64,000 nt of DNA from Smallanthus sonchifolius (taxonomy: Eukaryota; Streptophyta; Magnoliopsida; Asterales; Asteraceae). The stretch spans positions 103,585,501-103,649,500 of the forward strand of contig CM042021.1 of the NCBI GenBank assembly GCA_023525975.1, in the 5' to 3' direction. Shown here piece by piece: positions 1 to 10,905 of this stretch (position 1 is the stretch's first letter; every line of letters starts with the position of its first letter). The position numbers were made by a program, and so were the translations under genes. The notes beneath the pieces are model-generated. The model made no database searches. It saw only the letters and a program-made list of their open reading frames with translations, and was not told the DNA's origin.

Positions 1-38
1 AAAGTAATTATTTTTGTGATTTTTCTAAAATATTGGTA

Positions 39-530
39 GAGTAAACTGCAGTTTTCGTTCCTGAGTTTTGATGGTATTATCAGGTTCAGTGCACCCCTAA
101 CACTCTGAGTCTCTAACGTTATATTTCTTAACACTTTTAGTCGAATTCACTAACCTCGTTAAGTTTTTTCAGTTATGTTTTTATTAAATGACCAAAACAC
201 CCCTGGTTTGGGTTCCTATCTTGACCTAGGTTTTTATGAAACAAAAAACAAAATGGAAATTAATCAACTTGTAAAAAAAATATTGTATTTAAAACTTTTA
301 CCAGAAAGAGGTGGTGGCAGATGGTGGTGGCGGCGGGGGGTGGTGGTGGTGGAGTGGGGAAGAAGAGTGGTATTTTGGTCATTTAATAAAAATTAACTGA
401 AAAAACTTAACGGAGTTAGTGAATTGGACTAAAAGTGTTAAGAAATATAACGCTAGGGACTCAGAGTGTTAGTGGTGAACTGAACTTGTTAATACTATTA
501 AACCTCATGGACGAAAACTGTAGTTTACTC
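39..530. mobile_element. Mutator-like MITE with long terminal inverted repeats
   Basis: The two ends are inverted copies of each other: the left arm (about 39-178) starts gagtaaactgcagttttcgt and the right arm (about 392-530) ends with its near-perfect reverse complement. The 9 bp word atattggta directly flanks both sides (30-38 and 531-539), which is the target-site duplication length of Mutator-like elements. The centre is a short GGT-rich stretch. No transposase is encoded, so the element is non-autonomous; small ORFs inside it are not genes. Confidence 0.88.
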
Positions 531-590
531 ATATTGGTATGTGTGACCACTTTCTAATCATTCAGCTCTTCAGTTTTCATCCCTGAGGTA

Positions 591-1943
591 TGAGTAAAAT
601 GCAGTTTTCGTCCTTGAGGTTTTCCTAAACTAACAGGTTTCGTTCACCCTTAACACTTTTGTTCCCTGACGTTTGATGTTTTAACACTATGAGTCCTTGG
701 ACTTGACGACCGTTAACTTTTTCGTTAGTTTTTGTGTGAAATTACTAATATACCCTTAACTACATCTTCCATCCAGATTAAAGAGAGAGATGGCATTGGT
801 GGAGTCCAGTGGTGGTGCTGATACAGTCAAGTAGGTGGCGGTGGTGATGGCAATGGTGGTATCAACCGCAGGTTTTGACGACGGTGTTAGGGTTCCGTCG
901 TGAACCTTTATAACGGTAGCGACGGGTGGTAATTAGCGGTGAAGCCACCACCGATCTTGAAGATCCAGCGGCGTCTAGGGTTTCGATCGGTGGTCATCGG
1001 CTGAGAACGATGTCATACAACGGGTTTCAGAGCAGATCGACTATGGTTGTGCACATGTATGCTTCTAGAAACATTAATCGACCGATTTGGACGATGGTTA
1101 CGACATCAAAGACCTATATGATCGAAATAGGCATCGGCCCAAGATTGGAGACTGTGAACAGTGGTCCGACGGTTGAAGAAGTGGTCCTTGGTGGTTGTAG
1201 TGGTGTTTACAGGTGGCGTGGTCACTGCCGGTGGCGGAATGGTTTGTAATGGTGAGGGACAGTGGAGATTAGTGATGGTCGGTGGTGGTTACTGACGACG
1301 GTTGTGCTGGTAGAAGGTGGTGGTGGGGTCAGGTGACGGTGGAGGTGGTGGTGGGTGGTCTGAGACATATGTTGATGTAGAAGATGGAGTTAAGGTTAAG
1401 GGTATATCCAGTGTTATCAGAACCGAATCGGTCGGTCGGACCGGTAACCGGACACATAACCGGTCCGGTTGTGTGTAGTTAAACCACTTTGATTTGAACC
1501 GGCAGGCTACCGGTCAGACCGGTGAACTGGACCGGGGGTCCGACTGGATTTCAAAATTTTTAAATTTTTTTCCTTCAAAATCTCATTTTCTGATTAATTT
1601 AGTATTCCAATTTGCATATTTTATTTATTTAAGCCTTAATATGTCATTAAAATTATAAATTCACATGAAAACGAAAAAAATGTTTTGTATTTTGTATCTA
1701 TATACATAGTTTTAATTTTTATATTATTTATGACATCATCCGGTTCTTAAATCCGGTCCAACCGGTTCTGAAAACATTGGGTATATCAGTAAATTTACAA
1801 AAAAACTAACAGAAAAGTTAACGACCGTCAGGTACAGGGACTCATAGTGTTAAAAAAATTAAGCATCAGGAAGCAAAGGTGTTAAAGGTGGACGAAACTT
1901 AATGTTTTGTGCAAACCTAAGGGACGAAAACTACAATTACTCA
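591..1943. mobile_element. Mutator-like non-autonomous element with GGT-rich interior
   Basis: The left end (tgagtaaaatgcagttttcg) and the right end at 1921-1943 are inverted copies and resemble the termini of the element at 39-530, so the two are related. Subterminal arms extend about 150-180 bp on each side (shared words around gttaactttt and the gacggt/ccgtc motif). The interior (about 780-1380) is rich in ggtggtggt and may be acquired sequence, but no domain is recognised. I see no clean 9 bp duplication. The left flank (571-589) repeats part of the terminal motif, suggesting an older nested end. It is interrupted by the hAT element at 1409-1779. Confidence 0.7.
1409..1779. mobile_element. 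hAT-type MITE nested in the Mutator-like element
   Basis: The 371 bp element starts cagtgttatcagaaccg and ends with an imperfect reverse complement (cggttctgaaaacattg). The 8 bp word ggtatatc is present at 1401-1408 and 1780-1787, the duplication length expected for hAT insertion. The arms are full of accggt/ccggtt motifs. It has no coding capacity. Its position inside 591-1943 shows it landed after that element. Confidence 0.85.
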
Positions 1944-2372
1944 TGTATCAATGATTAAGCTGAGTAAATTGCCAAGTGCCTAACTACTCATCTAACGGCA
2001 CGTGGGCCTGGCTGCAGTGTCACACCCCGCCTCAAGCACCCCCTGGACGTGTGTGAACTCGATTGGTACCTGTTTTGATTTCAGAGTTGTTTTGTAAAAT
2101 ACAGCGGCAGTCTTTTAACAAGGATCGTTTCATCATTTGTTTCAACCTCGAGGGTTGTATTTGTAAATATCAAGACTCAGTGGTAAAACAAAAGCCTTGT
2201 ATTTATTTCATAAACACAGGGATTAAAATACCCTTTTTAATTTTATTACAAAACAAAGTTTGAAATCAAATACATCTCTTGTCTTATAGACAAGTTTGTA
2301 GCCACCGGAAATAGTACTATTTAGGGTTGATTAATTTTCTAGTCCTATCTCCTTTTTCTTCTTTTATGGATT

Positions 2373-2800
2373 TGTAGGTCCCTAATTCGGTGTGTGACGG
2401 ATCTCTAGACTCGCGGTACGACACGATGATAACGTGCGGAATCTATGATCAACGTGCTCGTGTAACTCAATCAACAACAACGGTGTAAATAAACTCTTTG
2501 TATTTCCACCACAATATCAGGTTACAAGATTCACAGAATTCTCTCTCGTCTACTCTGATATCGTCTCTTCTACTGATTAACAGACTCTGTTTTGTCTATT
2601 TATAAGCATCAGTTCTTAAGTTCGCCTAAAAGATGCTTAGGCGAACTTATTAAGTTTGCCTCTAATAGGCTAAGCGAACTTAACAAGTTCGCCTCAGATA
2701 GACTAAGCAAACTTAACAAGTTCGCCTCTGATAAACCAGGCGAACTTAACCTATGAACTTACACATAATTTTATCAACAGTTACAAAACATGTCCTAACA
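2373..2800 (-). repeat. 3' LTR of the short nested element
   Basis: This is a 428 bp LTR with TG/CA ends. From 2455 on it matches 3969-4343 closely. About 2625-2750 holds a run of imperfect palindromes of the type gcgaacttaacaagttcgc, repeated at roughly 35 bp spacing. Confidence 0.82.
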
Positions 2801-3968
2801 GACTCCCCTTTAACTGTTGCTAACAATTCTATCAATTACAAGTCAAAGACTCTAAGACTAAGACATAATATCTTCAAGCTCGTTGTCACCAGAATATGCT
2901 CCAACAGACTCCCCCTTGACAACAGCTTTAGAAGATTGTCATCCATCTTCATATATCATCAAACACACTGTAGTCTTCGTCTTGTACATCTGCACATTCT
3001 CTTTCTATCTAGAAGAAAACTTGGGAGAAGGACCCCTTGTCAACTTCTGTCTGCAATATTCAGTTTTTGCAAAGGAGAACAACCAAGAATAACCAACAAT
3101 TAAGATTTCCATGGAAGCTGGAAAAATAAAATCTTTTTGGTTTTTCAAACATAAGAAACACAAAATCTTTTTGGTATTTCTTTGTACAAACTAAAATGTA
3201 AAATACAAAATCACATCTTTTTGATCGAACATCACGAGTAAGAAGATCATATCAGTATATATGAGATATCAATCACACATCTTGGATATAAAATCCATAT
3301 AATATCAAATGGTATCCTATGTCATTCTTTCAAGCCTTGACCAATCAAACCAATATCTTTCAAGATTATCACACTCTATCTTTTCAAGACTTTCATATTG
3401 CATGTTATGATACGCGATAAACATTCAAAGAAAATAGGATCAGGCTATGACACACAAATTCAAATTGTCAATATTATAAGATTTGAAACTAAAGCATCTC
3501 ATTCCCACTTTCTTGTAAGTTAAGGTACCATGTAAGTATGAAATACAACGTGTACCCCACTAGTATGCCAACAGAAAGTAAATGCACTATCTTCAAGACA
3601 TATGAGATTTTACTAAAGATTATCCGAATTTCCAGAATGAGGAGACAACACTTAGCACAAGAATAGCAGAATCCAAATTGGATTGTATAGGAATCAATGA
3701 GATTCAGAATCGAATGATTCAATGTTTTGGCTTATATATGTGGAATCATAAGATTCAGGTACGTGGATCCAACTGTTATCTGGATTATGAATTCAATGGA
3801 ATCAGTAAAGATGATTTATCAATATGATCCAAGGGCTAGTATATGTTTGACAAATGTTGTCAAGTACATATCTTGATTATACTTCAAATTGCATGCTTTT
3901 CGGGACATGGGCACTGAAGCAAATCAAATGAATAGTGCTAAGGATATAACCCGAAACTGATCTCATAG

Positions 3969-4343
3969 TGCTCGTATGACTCAATCAACAACAACGGTGT
4001 AAATAAACTCTTTGTATTTCCACCACAATATCAGGTTACAAGATTCACAAAATTCTCTCTCGTCTACTCTGATATCGTCTCTTCTACTGATTAACAGACT
4101 CTATTCTGTCTATTTATAAGCACCAGTTCTACACCAGGTGAACTTAACAAGTTCGCCTAAAAGATGCTTAGGCGAACTTATTAAGTTCGCCTCTATTAGG
4201 CTAAGCGAACTTAACAAGTTCACCTCAGATAGACTAAGCGAACTTAACAAGTTCGCCTCTAATAAACCAGGCGAACTTGTTAAGTTCGCCTCTCTATGAA
4301 CTTACACAAAATTTTATCAACAGTTACAAAACATGTCCTAACA
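3969..4343 (-). repeat. 5' LTR of the short nested element, U5 end missing
   Basis: It is a direct repeat of 2455-2800, including the palindrome run (about 4120-4300). The roughly 80 bp that make up 2373-2454 of the other LTR are absent here, so the U5 end has been deleted or replaced. No clear tRNA primer site follows it. Confidence 0.78.
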
Positions 4344-5559
4344 GGATTATCTATGCATGAGGCCTGAGAATCCAACATGCATTTCATCCTTTTCATTTCT
4401 CGTTTCATGGGTCAGATCTTTGTCTGCCCATAACCCCTTTCCTTTACATTTTTACTGATGAAAACATTTTGAAAATGAAACATCAGCGCGAACGCCGGTG
4501 AATACAATTATCTTGACAGTAAAATCATTTGGCACAAACAAGTATTAATTTCATAATCACAACTTTATGTTCAATCTACACATTCAGCAGGCCCTTTTCT
4601 CCTAGTCATATGCATCACTGTATACACTAGTATCATGCCTTATAACAATGGCCAGGTCTACGCCTCGGAAATTGTTATAAGGAAAGTACCAGCCGTAATC
4701 CGGGACTTTCACCCGAGACCCGTGTGTCCTTGCAAGTTTTACGTATACCTCTGGCCTGAATACTTTGTTCGTAGAAGAACGTCATGCATTATTCCCTTAA
4801 CCTTTATTTGGCCATTTTTCGTAAACGTAAATGTTTGACACAAATTTTGAAAGAGACAAAAGTATTCACCTTGATAATAGGAATGAGCCTCTAAGTTGGA
4901 AATTATAGAATCAGCTTCCTAACTTGGTTTCTCTAGCGTTTCGACATTTCTACGAGCCTTTTCTTTTTAAATCGAGTACTACAACGAGCGGGAGTTGGAC
5001 CGAGATCGTCGGGATCGTATTAGGGATGTTATAGAACAAGATTTGAGAGTGAAGAACGTTTTTGGTGTGAGGATTTCGATTGAACTTGTCCAACTATTTA
5101 TTGGGCAAACTCTGAGACCGTGACGGACCATTACGGGTGGTGACAGTCCGTCACCATTTTAGGGTTCGCAAGTCACAGGACATGTGTCTCCCTCTGGTTA
5201 AATTGCGCCGTGAAGGACCGTTACCAGGGCGTGACTGTCAGTTACGAAGATATACGTGGCGCACCCTAGTTGTTTTGTGGCGTGACGGACCGTTACCGGG
5301 CATGACGGTCCGTTAGAGGGTTTCCACGCGTCAGATTTTGCCCATTAATCACTGGACACGTGGCACGCCATCATTGCATGCGTGTTCCACCCGTAACAGA
5401 CCGTTACCAGCCGTGACGGTCCGTTACCGTCTGATTTTGATGTTTTCTTCTTTTTGTTCCTTGATCTTTGGTATATTTACACTTATAGTCCCTGTGGTTC
5501 ATACCTTAGGTAAATCTTGGACGTTTTGAGGGCAGGTGTTACATCCTCCCCATCTTGTT

Positions 5560-6456
5560 GTAATCTCATCCCCTATATTACTTGAACAAGTGAGGATACT
5601 TCTTTTTCATTTCAGACTCCATTTCTCACGTGTACTCAGGGCCACGTCTGGAGTTCCATTTCACTTTCACAATCATCAATGTCTTTCTTTTCAATTTTTT
5701 TCGTCCTCGATTTGAAATGAATGGACCATCTTATAGGGGCATTACCAAAGTTTCATCTGCCAAACACTTGCGTAGATTTGACACATGGAATACATCATGT
5801 ACTCCATTCATTTCTTTTGGTAATTTGAGTTGATAGGCCACATGCCCAACTCTTTTCAAGGTTTTAAATGGTCCTACGAATCTAGGACTTAATGTTCCTT
5901 TCTTTTCAAATTTTACAATGCCTTTCCATGGTGAAACTTTCAACAGAACGTTGTCACCGACGTTGAATTCTAACGGCTATCGTCTCCTGTCAGCATAACT
6001 ATTTTGACGATCACGAGCCGCTTTCAATCTATCTTTTATCTGAATGATTTTATCAGTTGTTTCCTGGACTATCTTAGGTCCAGACAACTGATTTTCTCCT
6101 ATTTCAGAACAACAGATCGGAGTTTGACATTTACGACCGTATAAGGCTTCAAAAGGAGCGGCCTGTATACTCGTATGATAGCTATTGCTATAGGAGAATT
6201 CCATTAGAGGTAAGTGGTCATCCCAAATTCCTCCGAGATCAATAACACAAGCCCTTAACATGTCTTCCAGAGTTTAGATAGTTCTTTCGCTATGGCCATC
6301 CGTTTAAGGATGGTAGGTAGTGCTATGATTCAATTTCGTACCCAGGGCTTTTTGAAAGCTTTGTCAGAATCGAGAAGTAAATCTACTATCTCTATCTGAC
6401 ACAATAGATAGTGGCACATCGTGTAACGACACATTTTCATTAACGTATAAATGTGC
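5560..6456 (-). pseudogene. Integrase C-terminal half of the Tekay-like element
   Basis: Minus-strand reading frames give the integrase core end (ALYGRKCQTPICCSEIG at about 6120-6170), then the C-terminal SH3-like region with GPFKTLKRVGHVAYQLKLP and DVFHVSNLRKCL. A chromodomain-like tail follows near 5610-5660 (KVKWNSRRGPEYT). Such domains are known to guide integration towards particular chromatin. Stops and frameshifts near 5950-5980 and 6270-6330 break the frame. The N-terminal half of the same integrase is at 10906-11524 on the other side of the inserted element. Confidence 0.8.
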
Positions 6457-6956
6457 TGTTAAAGCACGTTTGTGAGACAGACACTCTGGATGTTGTCTTA
6501 GCTTTTGTACCTGTCTTTATGTATTTGTATTTAAATATCTGTATGTATTGATTATCGAGTTGTAATCACATATGTATGTACTTAGTCTTGTCTGTTTCTG
6601 TTAAGTATTGTGCGCACTTAGTAGGTGCGCATGATGTATATCCTACGTACTTAGCAAGTACGCAAGAACAAAGTCTGCGTACTTGCTAAGTACGCAGGAG
6701 TTAAGCCCTGCGCACCTGCTAATTGCACAGGCAATTGGTCTAGTATATATAGCTAGTTAGTGACAGAATTATGTACGTACTCATTCTCACTGTAACCGGC
6801 TGTGATTATCAATAGACGAAGCTTGAAAGTATCTTGTGTTTTGTTGTCGGTTTACTTTGTGTTGATTTATACTCCACCTAGTCACAGGCATTCCGCACCC
6901 GGTTTGACTAGGAACACACTTGCATGTGACGATCTGAGACACCCGAGGGACCTACA
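6457..6956 (+). repeat. Left LTR of the 4.4 kb element
   Basis: It starts tgttaaagcacgtttgtg and ends gagggacctaca. It contains a block of palindromes (about 6607-6725, such as gcgtacttgctaagtacgc) and a TATA-like word near 6740 (agtatatatagc). The sequence after it begins agtggtat, the start of a Met-type primer site, but departs from it at once because of the fold-back junction. Confidence 0.85.
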
Positions 6957-6991
6957 AGTGGTATGACCTATAACCTGGCTATGATACCACT

Positions 6992-7285
6992 TGTAGGTTC
7001 CTCGGGTGTCTCAGATCATCACATGCAAGTGTGTTCCTAGTCGAACCGGGTGCGGAATGCCCGTGACTAGGTGGAGTATAAATCAACACAAAGTAAACCG
7101 ACAACAAAAAACAAGACACTTTCAAGCTTCGTCTATTGATAATCACAGCCGGTTACAGTGAGAATGAGTGCGTACATAATTCTGTCACTAACTGGCTATA
7201 TATACTAGACGTGTTGCCTGCACACTTAGCAAGTGCGCAGGGCTTAACTCCTACGTACCTGCGTACTTAGCTAAGTGCACATGTA
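6992..7285 (-). repeat. Inverted, truncated LTR copy head-to-head with the left LTR
   Basis: From 6992 the plus strand reads tgtaggttcctcgggtgtct, the reverse complement of the LTR end, and continues antiparallel to the left LTR for about 290 bp. Just before it, 6976-6991 is the reverse complement of a Met-type primer site (TGGTATCATAGCCA). The left LTR plus primer site is therefore mirrored around a spacer of only about 20 bp, making a long palindrome. Similarity stops near 7285. Confidence 0.8.
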
Positions 7286-7289
7286 GTGA

Positions 7290-7566
7290 TGATACCTCTA
7301 TAAATAGAAGACTTGTCTTCATTTGTGGGGTGGAACTTCTGGAACAAGGTTGAGAGGTGTCCGGGCGGGATGAGCTCTCCCGCCCTTGGACCGTGAGCGT
7401 AGATGAGAGATGTGTACTTCTTCGATATGTAATGTGAGATGACTTCGTTGTTATGGATTACGTATCATTTTTGTGTTGATTCTCTTATTTATGTTCGTGT
7501 TTCTCTCTGTCTCGTTCTTCACTGTTCCCACGCAAATCTACGGGCATATCGTGTTATTTCCGCTGC
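7290..7566 (+). other. Leader region with a TATA-like box before the unknown ORF
   Basis: This stretch holds tctataaatagaag at about 7299-7312, a good plant TATA box, followed by about 250 bp without a long ORF and then the first ATG of the unknown ORF (7567). It does not match the element's own LTR. It could be a remnant of another LTR or a captured promoter; I cannot tell which. Confidence 0.35.
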
Positions 7567-10322
7567 ATGACGAGGCTCCGGGGACCTACAACTGGTTCAA
7601 GGAAAGCAGGCAAGGATGCCATGGGTCATCACTTAGCGGCTGCAATGGTGGGTTTATCTCTCAACAAGGGCTACAACTTCTCTAAGTACCTATACAAGGC
7701 CATAACCGACCAGATCTATACGGCGGAGAAGTTTAGATTCATGTTGTATCCAAGATTTATCCAAGTGCTAATCAATGATGCGTTGCCAAATCTACCGGCA
7801 ATTGGGGAGAGATTACAAGTGAAGAGAGTGGACAAGAGAGTATTTGCTCAATTCTTAAAGCCTGGCAGTGTATAACCTACCCCTGTGCATACTCCTCTCT
7901 TTGGACCCTTAATCAACGAAGCATATGTGGCCCAAGATGATTTCAGATGGTATAGTCCCTAGTCGGAGCCTGAACTCAGTGAACAATCTAATGAGCAAGA
8001 AGAGGAGGAAGTTGAAGGTGGTTATGAATCTGAAGATGAAGGAGATGAAGAAGAAGGAAGTGCTGGTGCTGAAAAATCTGACCCCGAAGCAACAGAATCT
8101 GATTCATCTGATTCTAATGATGCACTAGACCAATCACACCCGAGAAGAATGACAGCGGTGACCCTTCCCGAGTCATCTTCTAAGAGAAAGAGACAAGAAT
8201 GTACAAGCAGTGAGTATGAACCCGACTCTGATTTAGATACTGCTATACAATGACAAAGACGAGAAAGTACTAGCAAGCGTCGGGGGGACAGGCCATTTGC
8301 GGCTATCCCTAGAGAAGTAGAAGCTAGTGTTGCATGACAACAAGTCACTGAGGCCGTGAGCACTGCTTCAACCTCTACGTCAACTTCCACCCAACTATAC
8401 CAAAGGACGGGGAGGCGGCCACGTGTAACAAGTCAAGTAGCTACTGCTACTATCTCAGAGGAGGTGCCTGAAATGGTACCCCTACCGATGGAGACTGTCC
8501 ATCAACTGATAGTGACGACTCTAATTCAGACTGAGTCGGTCACTATCACACCAACCATCATTAAAAGCAGCACAATCACAACCTCTATCCCAACCTCCAT
8601 CCCCACAACCACCCTTGAACCCATCAGTTAACCCTACAACTACGGGGGACTTTACCCAGGGGTTTGACTTTGATGCGATGTTCTCATCTCCACCCCATAC
8701 TGCTGAAGCCTCTACATCTAAGGATCCTGATCCCCATGATGCGAGGATAACCAGTTTGGAAACACAGGTTGCTGGTCTACTTGAAACTATTCGGAAATCA
8801 AGGGAAGAATCTGAGGCTCAACAGGCTTAGATAAATTCCTTGGTGGATGAAGTTACTATTCTGCGAAGCCAGAGGAATGGCACTGAAGAGAGGCTTAAGA
8901 ATGTGTTGGCCCAGAACGAACTCATGATCAAGACAAACAATATGATTCTGGGATACAGGACTTCTTTAGAGCTACGGTTTGATATGCAACGGAAAGAACA
9001 TGAAATGATGGTCAAGTTAGTAGCTGACCTGACCAAGAAGCTTGTTGTTCAGGGGGAGAGAGAGAAAGAGAAGGAGAAGGAAAAGCCATCAAAACCTAGC
9101 GGTGATGAGGCTTGTCATCCGGTTGATCTAAACCAAGGATGATGACAAAGACAAGGATCCTGAAGCCAGTTCTAGTGAAAATGAGCAACAAGCATTGGCA
9201 ATAGTGCCCATTTCTGCTGTTCCAATGGCTGAGGGGGAGTCGACTCACCAGGAAGGCGGTGATGCTTCTGGTAGTGGAGGTGATAAAGGAAAGTCTGCGG
9301 CTGAGGTACTATACGACCTATCTGATGAGGTCATTCTACTGATTGAGCCAGACTATTCCAAAGAAGCTCAGATCGATGCTCTCAGCAATCTGGAGGACAG
9401 AGAGATCGAGTCTTATGATGAATGGGATGTGGATGATGAAGACGTAGTGGTGGAGTTTCCCAAGGGGACGGTGAAGGAGTATATGAGCTTAAGGATGTAG
9501 AGATCTTTGAAGCTCCAACCTTTGAAGCTACTTCTAACACAGGTTCAGTCGAGCCTGAATTTGTTGCCGAGGCTAGTGGTGCAGCAACCTTGACTGAAGC
9601 CTCCCCCACCGATCCCCAACCTGTTGATCCCGAAGCCTGGAAAAATAGATATCTGTAAGGATGGTTTACTAAGGATCAAGCTCCAGTCTAGCAAAAGACA
9701 TCTATCATAGACAAACATGGAGCCACAGGTATGATCTTGTCTGTCAAGTTCGACGACAACAAGAAGTTGTTCTCTATTAAATGAGCTGGTGGGGTTCAAT
9801 ACTTGAAACCTACCAGTGAAGCGTTCAGCTCCCTGCCGAAGTACGATCTGGTGAACATTGCAAACCGTGAGCTGCTGTGTGACACTAGTCATGCATCAGC
9901 AATGGGTTTGTGGAGAACACTACAGAAAGAGGGAAGATCGGGGAACTTTGAGTCAGATGCCCAAGAGAGTCCGGGACAAGAATGTTAGACAACCCTTGAC
10001 TAATAGAAGCCTAAAGAAGTTGGTCTACAACCCAGTGCTATGTGAAACCAGGATTCCCTTGAGCAAGTTATCTCATGATATCCTTGGTAACATATGGTAC
10101 TGGTACGTGGACCCAAAGACGGGCGAGGCAGTGGTGATGGGAAAGATTAGGTCCGAAAGTGGAAGCTTAGTGCCAAAGAAAATGATCAGAGTCTTTGACG
10201 AAATCACTTTCATTAATTTCTCTATGAAAGATCTGACGGCCCTAAATGACAAATTCTGCATCTACACGGACGACAAAGCTTCAAGCATCAAGATACAACA
10301 AGTTGGTCAAGTTCTGCCTTGA
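7567..10322 (+). pseudogene. Broken ORF of an uncharacterised retroelement protein
   Basis: A series of plus-strand frames, each ended by a single stop or frameshift, appears to be one decayed ORF of roughly 900 codons. It starts with a folded-looking stretch (FRFMLYPRFIQVLINDALPN at about 7733-7792), then a long acidic, Ser/Thr-rich segment (7950-8630). A predicted coiled coil follows (8740-9090, ITSLETQVAGLLETIRKSRE), then another acidic part (9200-9480) and a C-terminal block (9800-10320) with YWYVDPKTGEAVVMGKIRSE. I see no zinc knuckle, protease, RT or integrase motif. From memory, similar ORFs occur in Asteraceae LTR elements, but their function is not known to me. Confidence 0.55.
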
Positions 10323-10401
10323 CTACAAGGTGAAGATGGAAGCTAAAGCTGGTGGAGTGTGAAGACCGAAGACAATCCAGAGCTGTTATCAAGAGGGAGT
10401 T

Positions 10402-10900
10402 TATTGAAGCACGTTTGTGTGATAGACACTCTGGATGTTTTCTTAGCTTTTGTACTTGTCTTTATGTATTTATATTTGTATTCAAGTATCTGTATGTATT
10501 GATTATCAAGTTGTAATCACATATGTATATACTTAGTCTTTTCTGTTTCTGTTAAGCGCACTTAGTAAGTGCGCATGATGTATATCCTGCGTACTTAGCA
10601 AGTACGCAAGAACAAAGTCTGCGTACTTTCTAAGTACGCAGGAGTTAAGCCCTGCGCACTTGCTAAGTGCGCAGGCAAAAGGTCTAGTATATATAGCCAG
10701 TTAGTGACAGAATTATGTACGCACTCATTCTCACTGTAACCGGCTATGATTATCAATAGACGAAGCTTGAAAGTATCTTGTGTTTTGTTGTCGGTTTACT
10801 TTGTGTTGATTTATACTCCACCTAGTCACGGGCATTCCGCACCTGGTTCAACTAGGAACACACTTGCATGTGACGATCTGAGACACCTGAGGGACCTACA
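10402..10900 (+). repeat. Right LTR of the 4.4 kb element
   Basis: It is a direct repeat of 6457-6956, here starting tattgaagcacgtttgtg with the usual TG mutated to TA, and ending gagggacctaca before the target duplication. The palindrome block is especially clear at 10556-10672, with four imperfect palindromes of about 19 bp (for example gcgcacttagtaagtgcgc). A TATA-like word is at about 10685-10696. Confidence 0.85.
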
Positions 10901-10905
10901 TGTGC

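Larger units (their letters stand above)
2373..4343 (-). mobile_element. Short non-autonomous LTR retrotransposon nested in the Tekay-like LTR
   Basis: The element starts tgtaggtccc and ends catgtcctaaca, and the 5 bp word ggatt flanks it (2368-2372 and 4344-4348). Comparison with the uninterrupted LTRs at 16013 and 54837 shows the same insertion point. Two direct copies of an LTR lie at 2373-2800 and 3969-4343. A purine-rich tract (reverse complement of gactcccctttaactg) abuts 2800, so the element points to the minus strand. The 1.17 kb interior has no gag or pol homology that I can see, so it would depend on another element. Confidence 0.85.
2018..5543 (-). repeat. 3' LTR of the Tekay-like element, split by a nested insertion
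   Basis: On the plus strand it begins tgtcacaccccgcctc and ends ggcaggtgttaca, that is TG...CA. It is followed by the reverse complement of a purine tract (catcctccccatc). The same LTR family appears truncated at 16013-16535 and as a solo copy at 54837-56364. Without the insertion at 2373-4348 it is about 1.55 kb. The part at about 5110-5430 contains several copies of a cgtgacggaccgttac-type motif. Confidence 0.85.
6457..10900 (+). mobile_element. LTR retrotransposon without pol, nested in the integrase
   Basis: The 4.4 kb element has 500 and 499 bp LTRs (6457-6956 and 10402-10900) and the 5 bp target duplication tgtgc (6452-6456 and 10901-10905). The duplication falls exactly where the Tekay-like integrase is split. 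A purine tract (aagagggagttt) precedes the right LTR. The interior carries a broken plus-strand ORF of unknown family and no recognisable RT or integrase, so it resembles a large non-autonomous retrotransposon derivative. Directly after the left LTR lies an inverted, truncated third LTR copy. The LTRs differ at many positions by eye, so the insertion is not very young. Confidence 0.85.

Noticed and set aside
175..396. 73-codon plus-strand ORF rich in Gly/Trp
   Set aside because: It lies within the MITE at 39-530 and is produced by the ggtggt run; no domain, no flanking gene signals.
926..1249. 107-codon plus-strand ORF
   Set aside because: It is inside the Mutator-like element; composition reflects GGT-rich DNA. 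I could not match it to any family, so I did not call it a captured gene.
8022..8390. 122-codon minus-strand ORF rich in Ser/Leu
   Set aside because: It is the antisense shadow of the acidic Ser-rich part of the 4.4 kb element's ORF.
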